Assembly: GCF_015905305.1 (NCBI RefSeq)
Contig: NZ_JADZLQ010000001.1
Coordinates: 186,001 to 250,000, forward strand
Direction: 5' to 3'
Length of the DNA: 64,000 nucleotides
From: Pinirhizobacter soli
GTDB taxonomy: Bacteria; Pseudomonadota; Gammaproteobacteria; Xanthomonadales; Rhodanobacteraceae
Position numbers and translations under genes: made by a program. Every line of letters starts with the position of its first letter. The first letter of the stretch is position 1. Under the pieces are notes generated by a model, which did not search any database, was not told the DNA's origin, and saw only the letters and a list, made by a program, of their open reading frames with translations. Below, piece after piece: positions 42,174-50,808 of the stretch.

Positions 42174-44315
42174 TCATGGCCAAGCGTTTACCAGATTCGC
42201 CGCATTGACCGTGCCGATGCCGGTGGAAAAATCCCAACCCGTGCTTGTGCCATACGCCTTCGCGTAGCTTGTCGTGGACGTCGACAGCACGCCGTTGGTC
42301 CCGGAGGGGCGATAACAGCTGTGCGTGCCCGTGCAGTTCACGTCCATGTCGCCCTGGGTGACGTCATAGAAGACGCAGCTGCTTCCGACGCCACTGCCAT
42401 TGCTCGAGTTGCACGACGTGCTGCCGCTGCTGCCATACTCGGTGGCGGCAAGTGAGTACAGGGTCGGGTTTGGATTGCCCACGCTCGCGCCGATCTTCTG
42501 GTTCACCAGCGCCTGGATGCCGGCCATGATGGGCGAAGCGAACGACGTGCCGCCCGCGCCAGCCCAGCCACTCGGCGCACCCGTGCAAGCCGCGCCACCG
42601 CCAGCGGTGTGGCTGTAGCAATAGACGTAGTAGTGGCCCCACACGCCGTTGGCTGCAAACAAGGACACGTCCGGAATGTCACGCACGCCATCGACCGGAT
42701 TGCCAAGGAAGCCCGCTTGCCACGAAGGCTTGGCAGTGCCATGGCAGGTGCCACTTACCACCCCGCTCGTTGAGGCCGTCCCACTGGCGCAGCCGCTGGG
42801 GCCGCCACTGCCCGACGCCGTTGTGAGGTAGTCCGCCTTGCCGGTCGCACTGTTGCAGAAGCCGCTGGTGCCGTATGGCGTGCTGTAACCACTCTTGCTG
42901 CTGATCAACACGCTTGCGCAAGAATCGTTCCACGGAATCTCAGGAACGTAGGACAGCGCCGAGCCGTAGGTGGAGCTATTGGTCGAACTCCAGTACGAGC
43001 TGTTGGTACCGGCATAGGTGTCACCGAAGTCCGTACCGCCCACCGCTACGTTGTACGGTGTCGATGCGAAACCGCTGACGCCGATGCCATGCGTGGCATG
43101 CGTTGCATTGGCATCGCAACTGGCCGCGCCTTCGTCACCGGAAGAAACGAAAACCGACACGCCCTCCGCGGCCGCCTGCTGGTACGTGGAAACATACGCT
43201 GCGTTGGCAGTGGCGCCATTCTCCGCTTCGCACTCACCGTAGCTCACGCTCATGATGGCTGGCGGAGTACCCGTTGCGTTGATCAGGTTCTGGATCGCAA
43301 TCAGGCCACCGAAGGTAGTGGAGGTATCCGCGCAGGAGGCAAGCTCAAGCGCAGCACCCGGAGCCGCGGCACCGGCCCATTCAACGTCCAGTTCCGCCTC
43401 GCCGTCGTTTCCGGTGATGACCCCGGGATTGCTGCAGCTTCCAGGATGTACCTGGGTGAACGTCGCTGCAGGTAACCCGAAGGTTGAACGGAAGGTCGTG
43501 ATATCGGCGGTCGAGTACACGTTGGTGTCCTCGATCAGCACGATGGTTTGGCCCGTGCCGGTAATACCGGAAGTGAACACCGGATTGAAGTTGTAGATTT
43601 TCGCAAGGTCCGCTGGCACAACGGCCTGGTATGTACTCCCGCTGCTCGTGAAAGTGTAGTTGCCGTGCGGCTTGAAGTTGGTATGCGGACGGAAGTCATT
43701 GAGCGACACCACGCCGGCTACCACGGGAGCGAGTGCAGAGGGTATCTGCGGATCGCTCATATTGGCGATGTGATCGACATTCCCCACGCTGAGGTGATGA
43801 ATCTCGGTATTGAACGCGCGGCGCACCTGACCTGCCGTGCCCGAGAAATCGACCAAAGTGCCACTTCGATACACGTTGTTGATAGTGAAGCCATGCGCCT
43901 TCAGCCAGTTCGTGACCACATCGATATCGGCCTGCGATACACCGTACTGCTGGCCAAACTCGTCAGCGGTAAGCCATTTACGATAGTTGGCCGATCCCTT
44001 GGTCTGTTGTTCCTGCATGAACTGCTGCAGTGCAGCTTCGCGATCATCGGGACGCTTCAGGAGCAGTTGCATGTGCTCAAGCGATAGGCTGTCTGCTGTC
44101 AGGCCGCGATCATTTTCCGCGGTGGCAAAGGGCGAAATGTTCCCCGGCAACGCGACGCGGTCGTTGTCATCGGGTATTTGCTTGATCTGTGGCGCCGACA
44201 ATAACCCGACGGTTGCCGCGTCAGCATGCATCGCGAACGTGGCGCCAATCCCGGCGGCTAGCATCGTCAATAACGCTTTCGCGGCCAACCGACCGCCAAT
44301 CGTGTTTGATCTCAC
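42174..44315 (-). CDS. Secreted S53 family peptidase (sedolisin / xanthomonalisin type)
   Basis: Acid serine-carboxyl endopeptidase made as a prepro-protein, 714 aa from the GTG at 44315. That start is chosen because GGGGAGA lies seven bases upstream and a signal peptide (basic VRSNTIGGR, hydrophobic core, cleavage after HADA) follows at once; the frame continues upstream to 44405 but with no such signals. Propeptide ~60-230. Catalytic motifs (numbered from 44315): Glu306 and Asp310 in GEAELD, Asp394 in SSGDEG and Ser591 in GGTSFASP. The C-terminal TGWDFSTGIGTVN is the calcium-binding end of the domain. A terminator follows. Confidence 0.92.
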   Translation of the reverse strand: MRSNTIGGRLAAKALLTMLAAGIGATFAMHADAATVGLLSAPQIKQIPDDNDRVALPGNISPFATAENDRGLTADSLSLEHMQLLLKRPDDREAALQQFMQEQQTKGSANYRKWLTADEFGQQYGVSQADIDVVTNWLKAHGFTINNVYRSGTLVDFSGTAGQVRRAFNTEIHHLSVGNVDHIANMSDPQIPSALAPVVAGVVSLNDFRPHTNFKPHGNYTFTSSGSTYQAVVPADLAKIYNFNPVFTSGITGTGQTIVLIEDTNVYSTADITTFRSTFGLPAATFTQVHPGSCSNPGVITGNDGEAELDVEWAGAAAPGAALELASCADTSTTFGGLIAIQNLINATGTPPAIMSVSYGECEAENGATANAAYVSTYQQAAAEGVSVFVSSGDEGAASCDANATHATHGIGVSGFASTPYNVAVGGTDFGDTYAGTNSSYWSSTNSSTYGSALSYVPEIPWNDSCASVLISSKSGYSTPYGTSGFCNSATGKADYLTTASGSGGPSGCASGTASTSGVVSGTCHGTAKPSWQAGFLGNPVDGVRDIPDVSLFAANGVWGHYYVYCYSHTAGGGAACTGAPSGWAGAGGTSFASPIMAGIQALVNQKIGASVGNPNPTLYSLAATEYGSSGSTSCNSSNGSGVGSSCVFYDVTQGDMDVNCTGTHSCYRPSGTNGVLSTSTTSYAKAYGTSTGWDFSTGIGTVNAANLVNAWP

Positions 44316-44621
44316 TGTAGTGTCTCCCCGTCTTGCTGGCTGATTGAGTGTGTGCGTAACAGGGATCGAGCGGCCGATCACCTGATCGCAAGCGTAAGAA
44401 CTCAAAGCTGCTGCTCGTCGCGAATGCCCGGAATGGCGCTTTCATGCAGCGTCATTACTTCCGTTTGTGTTCGCTTACGAACACCTTTCTCGGACGAGAT
44501 CGGAGATGGGTACTATCGGTATTTGTGACCCATGCCTCATAAATGCCCGAGATACATTGGCCACAAGTTGCAGTTTATGCGCAGTTTCGTAGTGACGCCC
44601 GCGCCATGTCGCGGGCGAGTG
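44316..44621. promoter_or_regulatory. Upstream region of the S53 peptidase gene
   Basis: 306 bp between the peptidase start and the S41 remnant. It must carry the peptidase promoter, but I see no clear -35/-10 pair. A perfect inverted repeat GTGTTCG-CTTA-CGAACAC occurs at 44467-44484, about 150 nt before the start, and may be an operator. Confidence 0.35.
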
Positions 44622-45002
44622 TCATGGCAATCTTGCGATCCAGTGCTCAAGCGCATCCGTATCGGCCAGGTCGCCCTGGTAGGGGTAACGCGGCAGCAAC
44701 GGCACGTTGTTTCCGCGCTGGCGCCCTCGGTACACCTTCATTGCGACGTGCAGCGTTCCATGACCGCTTGGCAGCGTCGGCTGGCGTATGTCCATGTACA
44801 CCGTATCGGCGCTGGTCTCCTGCCCTACGTGGATGGCCCCCAGCGCGAGGAAGAGATCCGATGCGTCCAGGCAGGCCGACGCACAGCCACTATCGGTCAC
44901 CATGAAGATGCGCACCTTGGTCTTCGGCGGCGCGGGTGTGGGCGCAGTGGGTTCGTGCGCATCGATGAAGAAGTCCTGGCCCTTGGCCATGGCCGTCTGC
45001 AT
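44622..45002 (-). pseudogene. C-terminal remnant of an S41-type peptidase
   Basis: The minus-strand frame from 45002 gives about 126 residues with KVRIFMVTDSGCASACLDAS, which matches the active-site Ser region of S41 (tail-specific protease-like) enzymes, and a plausible family C-terminus ending WIARLP. The N-terminal two thirds of such an enzyme are missing: upstream DNA is the DUF72 gene in another frame. I read this as a deletion remnant. The family call is moderate. Confidence 0.55.
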
Positions 45003-45753
45003 GCCCGAGCCGCTTCAGCAGGGTCAACGCGTTGGGCATGGCTTCACCGCGGGCCGTATTGTCAAAGATGCACCATGCATCCCGTTGCTCCTTCCGGGCC
45101 ACGCGCATCTGCGCCGCCACGCCCTGGAGGAATGCTTCGTCGTAAGCGGAGTAATACATGTGGGGCGAGCCGTGCAGCCGAATATAGAGCAGGCTCTCGT
45201 CGCCTGCGCATTCGCCGCCGGCGACCGGCGGCGGATCCGCCTGTACGCAGGCGATACCTGCGTTGCTCAACACCGAGCTGCCGCGCGGCGTGAACCAGCT
45301 GGCATGACGTGGCTCGCAGGCGATGGATACCGGAGTGCACTTACGCAGCAGGGAAAAAAAGACCACAGCGTCGTTTTCATCGAGCTCAAGGCTGGGCGGC
45401 AGCTGGACGAGGATACAACCCAGTTTGCTCCCGAGCGAAGCCACCTCGTCAAGAAAGCCGCGTACGGGAACTTCGCATCTCCGCAACCGCAGTTCGTGCG
45501 TAACGGTGCGCGGCATTTTTACGCTGAAGCGGAATGTATCGGGCACGCTGTTCGCCCAACGCAGATACGTCTTCGGCTGGTGCGAACGATAGAAAGACGT
45601 GTTGATCTCCACGCAGGAGAAAACCTGCGCATAGCGCTCCAGGTGGCTGCCATCCGTGGGAAAGAGACCCGCTTCCCCGGAAGGGATCGACCAGCCAGCA
45701 CAACCGATGCGAAAGCTCGGGTCTGCTGGTGCGATCACCTTGGGCTTTTTCAT
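44890..45753 (-). CDS. DUF72 domain protein with aberrant C-terminus
   Basis: 287 aa. DUF72 (YecE-like TIM-barrel) is shown by FRIGCAGWSIP near the N-terminus, ERYAQVFSCVEINTSFYR, FSVKMPRTVTHE and the late YIRLHGSPHMYYS. Function of the family is unknown. The domain normally ends near NALTLLKRLG; here translation runs on for about 36 Ala/His-rich residues that are the out-of-frame reading of the S41 remnant, so the native stop seems to have been lost in a deletion. It starts 12 nt after the GlxA-type regulator stop, same strand. Confidence 0.85.
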   Translation of the reverse strand: MKKPKVIAPADPSFRIGCAGWSIPSGEAGLFPTDGSHLERYAQVFSCVEINTSFYRSHQPKTYLRWANSVPDTFRFSVKMPRTVTHELRLRRCEVPVRGFLDEVASLGSKLGCILVQLPPSLELDENDAVVFFSLLRKCTPVSIACEPRHASWFTPRGSSVLSNAGIACVQADPPPVAGGECAGDESLLYIRLHGSPHMYYSAYDEAFLQGVAAQMRVARKEQRDAWCIFDNTARGEAMPNALTLLKRLGHADGHGQGPGLLHRCARTHCAHTRAAEDQGAHLHGDR

Positions 45754-45765
45754 GCCAGCGGATGC

Positions 45766-46740
45766 CTATGCAAACCGACTGCGGTACGCGGTCGGGGATG
45801 TTCCCAGTCTGCGCCGGAAATGATGGCGTAACGTTGCCGCAGTGCCCAAGCCGGTCTGTTCGGCGATCGAATCGATCGAGTGCAGCGAATTTTCAAGAAG
45901 TTCGCGTGCCCGTTCCACCCTGACCCCCGTCAGCCAATCCGCTGGCGTGGCAGCGGTAGCCTGCTTGAAACGTCGAATGAAGGTGCGCTCGCTCATGGCG
46001 GCCATGCGGGCGAGCTCTGCAAGGGTAAAGGTCTGGTCGAGTCGGCTGCGCATGAAGTCCATCAGTGGTGACAGGGAACTTCGTTCGCGCTTTTGCACCG
46101 GGTGCTGCACGAACTGCGCTTGCCCACCATCGCGGTGGGGAGGGATGACCAGGCGTCGCGCGACGTTGTTGGCCGTCTCGGAGCCGTGATCCCGACGCAC
46201 CAGATGAAGGCATAGATCGAGCCCTGCGGCACTTCCTGCAGAAGTGAGCACCTGGCCCTCATCCACATAAAGGACATCGGGATCCACACGAATGCCGGGA
46301 TAGCCACGCTGGAGGGCATCGGCGTAGCGCCAATGGGTCGTCGCGGTTTTGCCTTCCAGAAGGCCCGCAGCTGCCAGCACGAATGACCCGGAGCAGATCG
46401 ACAGCAGACGCGCGCCCCTTGAATGCGCCGCGCGTAACGCCTTGATGATCGCGGCAGGAACCGATACGTCGACTCCCGACCAGCCGGGAATGATGATGGT
46501 ATCGGCAGCCGCCAGACGATCCAGGCCTCCATCGGGGATGACTTTGAGCCCGTACTGCCCGTGCACGCTGCGTCCACCCACCGAGCACGTTTCAAAGCGA
46601 TACCAGTTTGCGCCCAGTTCGGGTCGTGGAAGACCGAAAACTTCGGCGGCGCACGCAAACTCGAACATGCAAAAGCCATCGTACACAAGCGCAACGACGA
46701 GAGGATTGATGTTTCTTTTAACGCTTTTCGGCTTTGGCAT
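45766..46740 (-). CDS. GlxA/FtrA-type transcriptional regulator (DJ-1/PfpI + AraC HTH)
   Basis: About 324 aa from the ATG at 46740. The N-terminal half is a DJ-1/PfpI-like domain (VALVYDGFCMFEFA, SICSGSFVLAAAGLLEG, where this Cys corresponds to the family's nucleophile-elbow position). The C-terminal ~100 residues are an AraC-family double helix-turn-helix (TLAELARMAAMSERTFIRRF and SIAEQTGLGTAATLRHHF). The frame is open to 46863, but an upstream start would overlap the divergent rhodanese gene, and family members begin close to Met at 46740. Probably regulates the divergent rhodanese-GNAT pair; ligand unknown. Confidence 0.88.
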   Translation of the reverse strand: MPKPKSVKRNINPLVVALVYDGFCMFEFACAAEVFGLPRPELGANWYRFETCSVGGRSVHGQYGLKVIPDGGLDRLAAADTIIIPGWSGVDVSVPAAIIKALRAAHSRGARLLSICSGSFVLAAAGLLEGKTATTHWRYADALQRGYPGIRVDPDVLYVDEGQVLTSAGSAAGLDLCLHLVRRDHGSETANNVARRLVIPPHRDGGQAQFVQHPVQKRERSSLSPLMDFMRSRLDQTFTLAELARMAAMSERTFIRRFKQATAATPADWLTGVRVERARELLENSLHSIDSIAEQTGLGTAATLRHHFRRRLGTSPTAYRSRFA

Positions 46741-46828
46741 GATTTGATCGACTAATGGCAATCTTGCCAATTGTCCGGCAACGCGGCCGGCAGAACAATA
46801 GCCTCCACTTTCCTCGTGGAGACTCGCC

Positions 46829-47236
46829 ATGCCAAACGCAGTTACCCTGGTGCCAGCCGCCAATCCGGATCTGGCCCTCCAGCATTTCCAGTCACAGTTC
46901 GCCTTCGAGACCGACTGCTGGGATACTCACGATGCAATGAGCAAGGCCGACCCTGGTTTCATTTTGCTGGATGCGCGCAGCCCGGCGATGTTCGCCAAAG
47001 GCCATGTACCCGGCGCCATCAACATCCCGCACGGGAAGATCATCCAGTCACGGATGAGCGTCTACGAGAAGTCGTCATTGTTCGTGACGTATTGCGCAGG
47101 TCCCCACTGCAACGGAGCGGCTCGTGCCGCGGCGAAACTCGCGCAGCTGGGCTTTCCGGTAAAGCTCATGGCGGGGGGCGTCACCGGCTGGCTGGACGAG
47201 GGCTTTTCCCTCGAGTCAGGCACCGGTATTGACTGA
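46829..47236 (+). CDS. Rhodanese-like domain protein
   Basis: 135 aa single-domain sulfurtransferase-like protein, cytosolic. Family features are LLDARSPAMFAKGHVPGAINIPH (CH2A-type motif, ~47-68), the active-site loop CAGPHCNGA starting at Cys89 (the likely persulfide Cys) and GGVTGWLDEGF at the end. It is divergent from the GlxA/FtrA-type regulator and its TGA overlaps the ATG of the GNAT gene by one base. Substrate not known. Confidence 0.88.
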   Translation: MPNAVTLVPAANPDLALQHFQSQFAFETDCWDTHDAMSKADPGFILLDARSPAMFAKGHVPGAINIPHGKIIQSRMSVYEKSSLFVTYCAGPHCNGAARAAAKLAQLGFPVKLMAGGVTGWLDEGFSLESGTGID

Positions 47237-47721
47237 TGCATGCAACGAACGACGACGCCTCCATGAAACCGGGAAGCTGCACCATCCGTCGGATCGAACC
47301 GTGTGACATCGAGGCGTTGGTGTTGCTGTGCGTGGATCATGCTCGCTATGAACGGGCCGAGTACAAGCCCGAGGGTAAGGCTGATCTGCTCAAGCAAGCT
47401 CTCTTCACCCAGCCGACGCGGCTTCTGGCATGGGTTGCAAAAATTGACGGGAGACTGGCTGGCTACACTTCAGCTGCGAGCGAATTTTCGACATGGTCCG
47501 CGCGGGAGTTTTGGCACATGGACTGTTTATTCGTAGTCGAGGAATACCGAGGGAACGGCGTGGGGGCCGCCCTGCTGGCCACGATCGTTCAATTCGCTCG
47601 CGAGCAGGGTTACGACCAGGTGCAATGGCAGACGCCCGAATGGAACGAGCGCGCCCGTAAGTTCTACCGGCGTGAAGGTGCTGCGGAGAAGCACAAGGTT
47701 CGCTTTACGTTGAACCTATAG
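47236..47721 (+). CDS. GNAT family N-acetyltransferase
   Basis: 161 aa. Acetyl-CoA-binding motif A is seen as EEYRGNGVGAALL (RGNGVG at 105-110), followed by WQTPEWNERARKFYRREGA, the conserved end of the fold. The start overlaps the rhodanese stop (TGATG), so the two are co-translated; Met10 at 47263 is an alternative start. Acceptor unknown. Converges with the ArsR-type gene with 6 bp of overlap. Confidence 0.87.
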   Translation: MHATNDDASMKPGSCTIRRIEPCDIEALVLLCVDHARYERAEYKPEGKADLLKQALFTQPTRLLAWVAKIDGRLAGYTSAASEFSTWSAREFWHMDCLFVVEEYRGNGVGAALLATIVQFAREQGYDQVQWQTPEWNERARKFYRREGAAEKHKVRFTLNL

Positions 47722-48420
47722 TTCCAACGCGATGCCGAAGGCGTCGTGCAGTTCGCACCGTCCCTTCGGCGTGACGATAAGGGCACGATCCTCCAGGCTG
47801 CGGCGGAGCCATTGGCGGTCCATGCCCAGTTTCAGCAGCGCCGAACCCAGGGCGCCGGCCAGATGCGGTCGGCGCTCGCTCCAGTCGATGCACGGATAAG
47901 CCAGTTTCCGCCGGCCCTGCAGTGCGATATCGATGCCGTAACCGGCCAGGGCCTCCTTGCCCGTTGCGCTCAGGTCGTATTCCCCCTTCCCGGAACCCTT
48001 CCCGGAACCCTTCCGGAGCCAGCCCCGTTCGAACAACCGGTCATGCCACTGCACGCCCAGTTCGCCCGCGGCATGGTCGTAGCAGGTACGCGCCAACCGC
48101 AGCGACTCAGGCGTGCTGGACTTCAAGCGCCCTGTCGGTTCGGCCACTACCATCAGCGTCTCCAGAGAACGGGCCACGTCTTCGCCGCTCAGCCGGTAGT
48201 AGCGGTGGCGCGACTGTGACACCACTTCCAGCAGGCCCGCGCTCACCAGACGCGCCAGGTGCGCGCTCGCTGTCGAAGCGGCAACGCCAGCGACTGCGGC
48301 CAGTTCCGTCGCCGTTCGCGCCGTACCGTCCATGAGGTGGCACAGCATCCGCCCTCGCGCGGGTTCGGCGATGGCGGAGGCCACCTTCGACAGTTTGAAG
48401 CCACTATCCTCGTCGCACAT
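47716..48420 (-). CDS. ArsR-family winged-helix transcriptional regulator
   Basis: 234 aa. The N-terminal third is an ArsR-type winged helix (EPARGRMLCHLMDGTARTATEL, then the recognition helix ASTASAHLARLVSAGLL and a YYRL wing). The C-terminal part is an unassigned effector region. A GSGKGSGKG run comes from a 12-bp tandem repeat. GGGGAG precedes the ATG. It is last in an operon hydrolase-ABM protein-regulator (18 nt after the ABM gene) and may control it. Confidence 0.87.
   Translation of the reverse strand: MCDEDSGFKLSKVASAIAEPARGRMLCHLMDGTARTATELAAVAGVAASTASAHLARLVSAGLLEVVSQSRHRYYRLSGEDVARSLETLMVVAEPTGRLKSSTPESLRLARTCYDHAAGELGVQWHDRLFERGWLRKGSGKGSGKGEYDLSATGKEALAGYGIDIALQGRRKLAYPCIDWSERRPHLAGALGSALLKLGMDRQWLRRSLEDRALIVTPKGRCELHDAFGIALEL
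47984..48016. repeat. 12-bp tandem repeat inside the ArsR-type gene
   Basis: Unit CCCTTCCCGGAA, 2.75 copies. It adds Gly-Ser-Gly-Lys repeats; as 12 is a multiple of three, copy number changes keep the frame. Confidence 0.8.
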
Positions 48421-48438
48421 GGTGATACTCCCCGCCCT

Positions 48439-49029
48439 TCATGCGTGTGGTGCCTCGGCACGCTCCGTTAAGCCGTAGTCGCGCAACACTCTCACGCGTA
48501 ACAGGCTGATACCTGCCGGCAGACTGCCATCGTCGCGCAACGGATGGCTTCTTTCGATCAACACGAGCGCATGTCCCTGATCGCGGATATTGACGAACGT
48601 CTCAAGCCCATCCGCGGCAAGCTCGTCGATGATCCCCGCCACCGGTTCGCCAGGGGTACCGCTCCCCAGCGATTGTAGGAGGATGAGGTCGCTCGCGCTT
48701 CCCGGGGCGAACAACGGGCCGCTGGCGATCTCGCCGACGCGGATGCGATACCCCTTGAGGAGGCCGCTACGGCCCTTTTGCTGGACTGCACGATGGGGGC
48801 CGTGCTCGCGCCAGCCGATAGCAGCGGCTTCGTCTTCCCACAGCGACAGGGAGACCAGGCGGCCGGGATGCTGTTGGCTGCGAAACCGCTCGTTCTCGAT
48901 GAAGCCCGGCATGGCGGCCAATTGAGGCGCCAGGCTTGCGGCCAACCCCAGGTAGGTATCGATCCGCTCCGGATCGGGTTCCACCTGGAAAATCACGGCA
49001 ACGGGAATACGGCCGGCAAGATCGCTCAC
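48439..49029 (-). CDS. Antibiotic biosynthesis monooxygenase (ABM) domain protein
   Basis: 196 aa from the GTG at 49029. The first ~95 residues (VAVIFQVEPDPERIDTYL, MPGFIENERF, LSLWEDEAAAIGWREHGPHR) match the ABM dimeric alpha-beta barrel; the second half is not recognised. Members act on quinones, haem or small aromatics, and many have no known substrate; the name does not prove antibiotic synthesis. The GTG overlaps the hydrolase stop (GTGA) with GAGGTG upstream, which decides the start over an upstream in-frame codon at 49140. Confidence 0.8.
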   Translation of the reverse strand: MSDLAGRIPVAVIFQVEPDPERIDTYLGLAASLAPQLAAMPGFIENERFRSQQHPGRLVSLSLWEDEAAAIGWREHGPHRAVQQKGRSGLLKGYRIRVGEIASGPLFAPGSASDLILLQSLGSGTPGEPVAGIIDELAADGLETFVNIRDQGHALVLIERSHPLRDDGSLPAGISLLRVRVLRDYGLTERAEAPHA

Positions 49030-50021
49030 GGCGCCACCTCGGATGTGGTTCGGATGAAGGCGGCGACGCTCTCGTACAGCGACCAGCGTTGCCGCTCCAG
49101 GTGCATCACGTGAGTACCATCGTCGATGCGCAATTGCCACTTCATGGGCGAGGACGTGAACCTGTCGAGGAACTTCGAAGCCTCCGCGTCGTTCACGATC
49201 ACGTCGTAGTTGCCAAAGACGACGAACACGGGAACCCTCACCTGGGCCGCGACGTACGGGAAGTTTCCGGCTGCACCTTCCTCGCTGTCGATGATAGGCC
49301 CGTTGGGAATGCGCATTTGGTCGGGTGCGTCATTGCCGACGACCGGCATCGAGGCCCTGTACTCTCCCGCCCATCGCGTCGCCACTGCAGATTCCAGCAG
49401 CACTTTCCCGGCTGGAAGAACTTTCTCGAAACGAAGTTGTTCCAGGCGTTGCTGGGCCATCAGGTGAAACCACGCATCTTTCGGCGACTTATCAGTGTCC
49501 GCCTTCTCCTTCTGCACGATCGGCCCGAAGAGCGTCAACGAGGCGAGTCCATGGGGATGGCGCGCCGCGTACGTCGCTGCCGGGATCGTGCCCCACGAAT
49601 GCGCCACGACGTGGATGTCGACGGCGCCTTTCCTCTGCCGCATATAGTCCACGGCCGTGGCGATCTGTTCCGACGCCTCGGGCGCGCGCGTCACCGGTGG
49701 CGCCGCCGACGCTTTCCCCTTCATGGCCGCGGGCGTGCTGGATCCGCCATAGCCCAGGAAGTCCAGGCCGCAGGCCAGGTATCCCCGCCGGGCCATGTCA
49801 TGCATCCACGAATCCTCCGGATTGAACTGGAAGCCGGCCGCGAGTTTCGTTGGGAAAGTGGCTCCGTGGACGAACAGCACGGCCTTGCTCGTGGCACCGT
49901 GCGGCGCTATGCAATGGAGCGCCACATGCGCGGGGCCTCCCGGCAAGGGAATATTCGTGGTCTCGATTGGCATGGCGCCAAGGGCCGCCGAGGCCATGGC
50001 ACCGATCAACAACATCACCAT
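49026..50021 (-). CDS. Exported alpha/beta hydrolase
   Basis: 331 aa. N-terminal signal peptide (MVMLLIGAMASAALGA). Hydrolase fold with VHGATFP (oxyanion region, ~51), the nucleophile elbow AHSWGT (Ser142), an acid in FGNYDVIV and the catalytic His in DDGTHVMHLE. AGGAG lies upstream of the ATG. First gene of the hydrolase-ABM-ArsR operon. Substrate unknown. Confidence 0.87.
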   Translation of the reverse strand: MVMLLIGAMASAALGAMPIETTNIPLPGGPAHVALHCIAPHGATSKAVLFVHGATFPTKLAAGFQFNPEDSWMHDMARRGYLACGLDFLGYGGSSTPAAMKGKASAAPPVTRAPEASEQIATAVDYMRQRKGAVDIHVVAHSWGTIPAATYAARHPHGLASLTLFGPIVQKEKADTDKSPKDAWFHLMAQQRLEQLRFEKVLPAGKVLLESAVATRWAGEYRASMPVVGNDAPDQMRIPNGPIIDSEEGAAGNFPYVAAQVRVPVFVVFGNYDVIVNDAEASKFLDRFTSSPMKWQLRIDDGTHVMHLERQRWSLYESVAAFIRTTSEVAP

Positions 50022-50123
50022 CCGGATCTCGCTCCTACGTTAGGGTGAACCCAGCGTAGAAGGATGAGGGACACCACGTTTCGTTCGAGGCCGAAGTGTC
50101 GTTGTACGCGCCCCGCCTACCGG

Positions 50124-50738
50124 TCAGGCCAGCGCAACCAGCGCGTCCGCGAGTGATAGCACGACACTGCGCGATGCGAATGCTGTCTCGAAGAGGTGCT
50201 CGTGCACGACCATGTCAGGGTCGTAGCAACAGTCCTTGACTGTGTAGATGCGATAGTCGGCATCGCTGGCATGGGCGATGGTTGAGAGAACGACGCCAGT
50301 GGATGCGACACCAGCCAGAATCAGCGTATCGATCCCTTTCGCCGAGAGGCGGACTTGAAGGTCCGTACCGTAGAAGACACTGGCGCGATGGGCGACGATC
50401 TCGGGTTCTTCAGGCCGCCGGCCGAGCTCGGGAATGATCTGGTTGTTCACGAACATGCCAGAGGCTGCGAGGCCGCTGCCATTCTTGTTCTTCTTGCTGA
50501 TCTGGGCATAGTTTGCAGAGAATGCGATTCGACAGAAGTAGACCGCGACTCCCTTTGTGCGGGCCGCACGGGTCAGCGCACAAGTATTGGCGATTAGTTG
50601 TGCACTGACCGATGGGAAAAGGCCCAGGATGTCGGTCTGATAGTGCATCACCAGCAGAGCCGTGGAAGCAGCCATGATCGGACCGCCGTACTCGGGTGCA
50701 TCGGATTCTGTTGCCACGGCGGCCCTTTCGTCATTCAA
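50124..50738 (-). CDS. Isochorismatase-fold protein lacking canonical catalytic residues
   Basis: 204 aa. The isochorismatase/cysteine hydrolase fold is recognisable (ALLVMHYQTDIL, LILAGVASTGVVLSTIAHASDADY, KDCCYDPD). In catalytic members the first motif reads VDxQNDF and the later one carries Cys (for example DVCVRQT of nicotinamidases). Here the Asp position is His (MHYQTD) and the Cys position is Val (TGVVLST), so ordinary cysteine hydrolase chemistry is unlikely; I recall this variant as a recurring subfamily. The Met at 50675 (MAASTALLV) is an alternative start nearer to family norms. It lies 70 nt after the MATE gene on the same strand and may end the NRPS operon. Confidence 0.78.
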   Translation of the reverse strand: MNDERAAVATESDAPEYGGPIMAASTALLVMHYQTDILGLFPSVSAQLIANTCALTRAARTKGVAVYFCRIAFSANYAQISKKNKNGSGLAASGMFVNNQIIPELGRRPEEPEIVAHRASVFYGTDLQVRLSAKGIDTLILAGVASTGVVLSTIAHASDADYRIYTVKDCCYDPDMVVHEHLFETAFASRSVVLSLADALVALA

Positions 50739-50808
50739 GTTACTGTTGCCAGCAAGCCTAGGTTCGACTTAAGCGATACAACATCTGCCGAAAGTCACTG
50801 CCAAGGCA

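Noticed and set aside
47984-48016. Possible CRISPR-like or regulatory repeat
   Set aside because: Unit of only 12 bp, under three copies, no spacers, inside a coding frame: a coding microsatellite.
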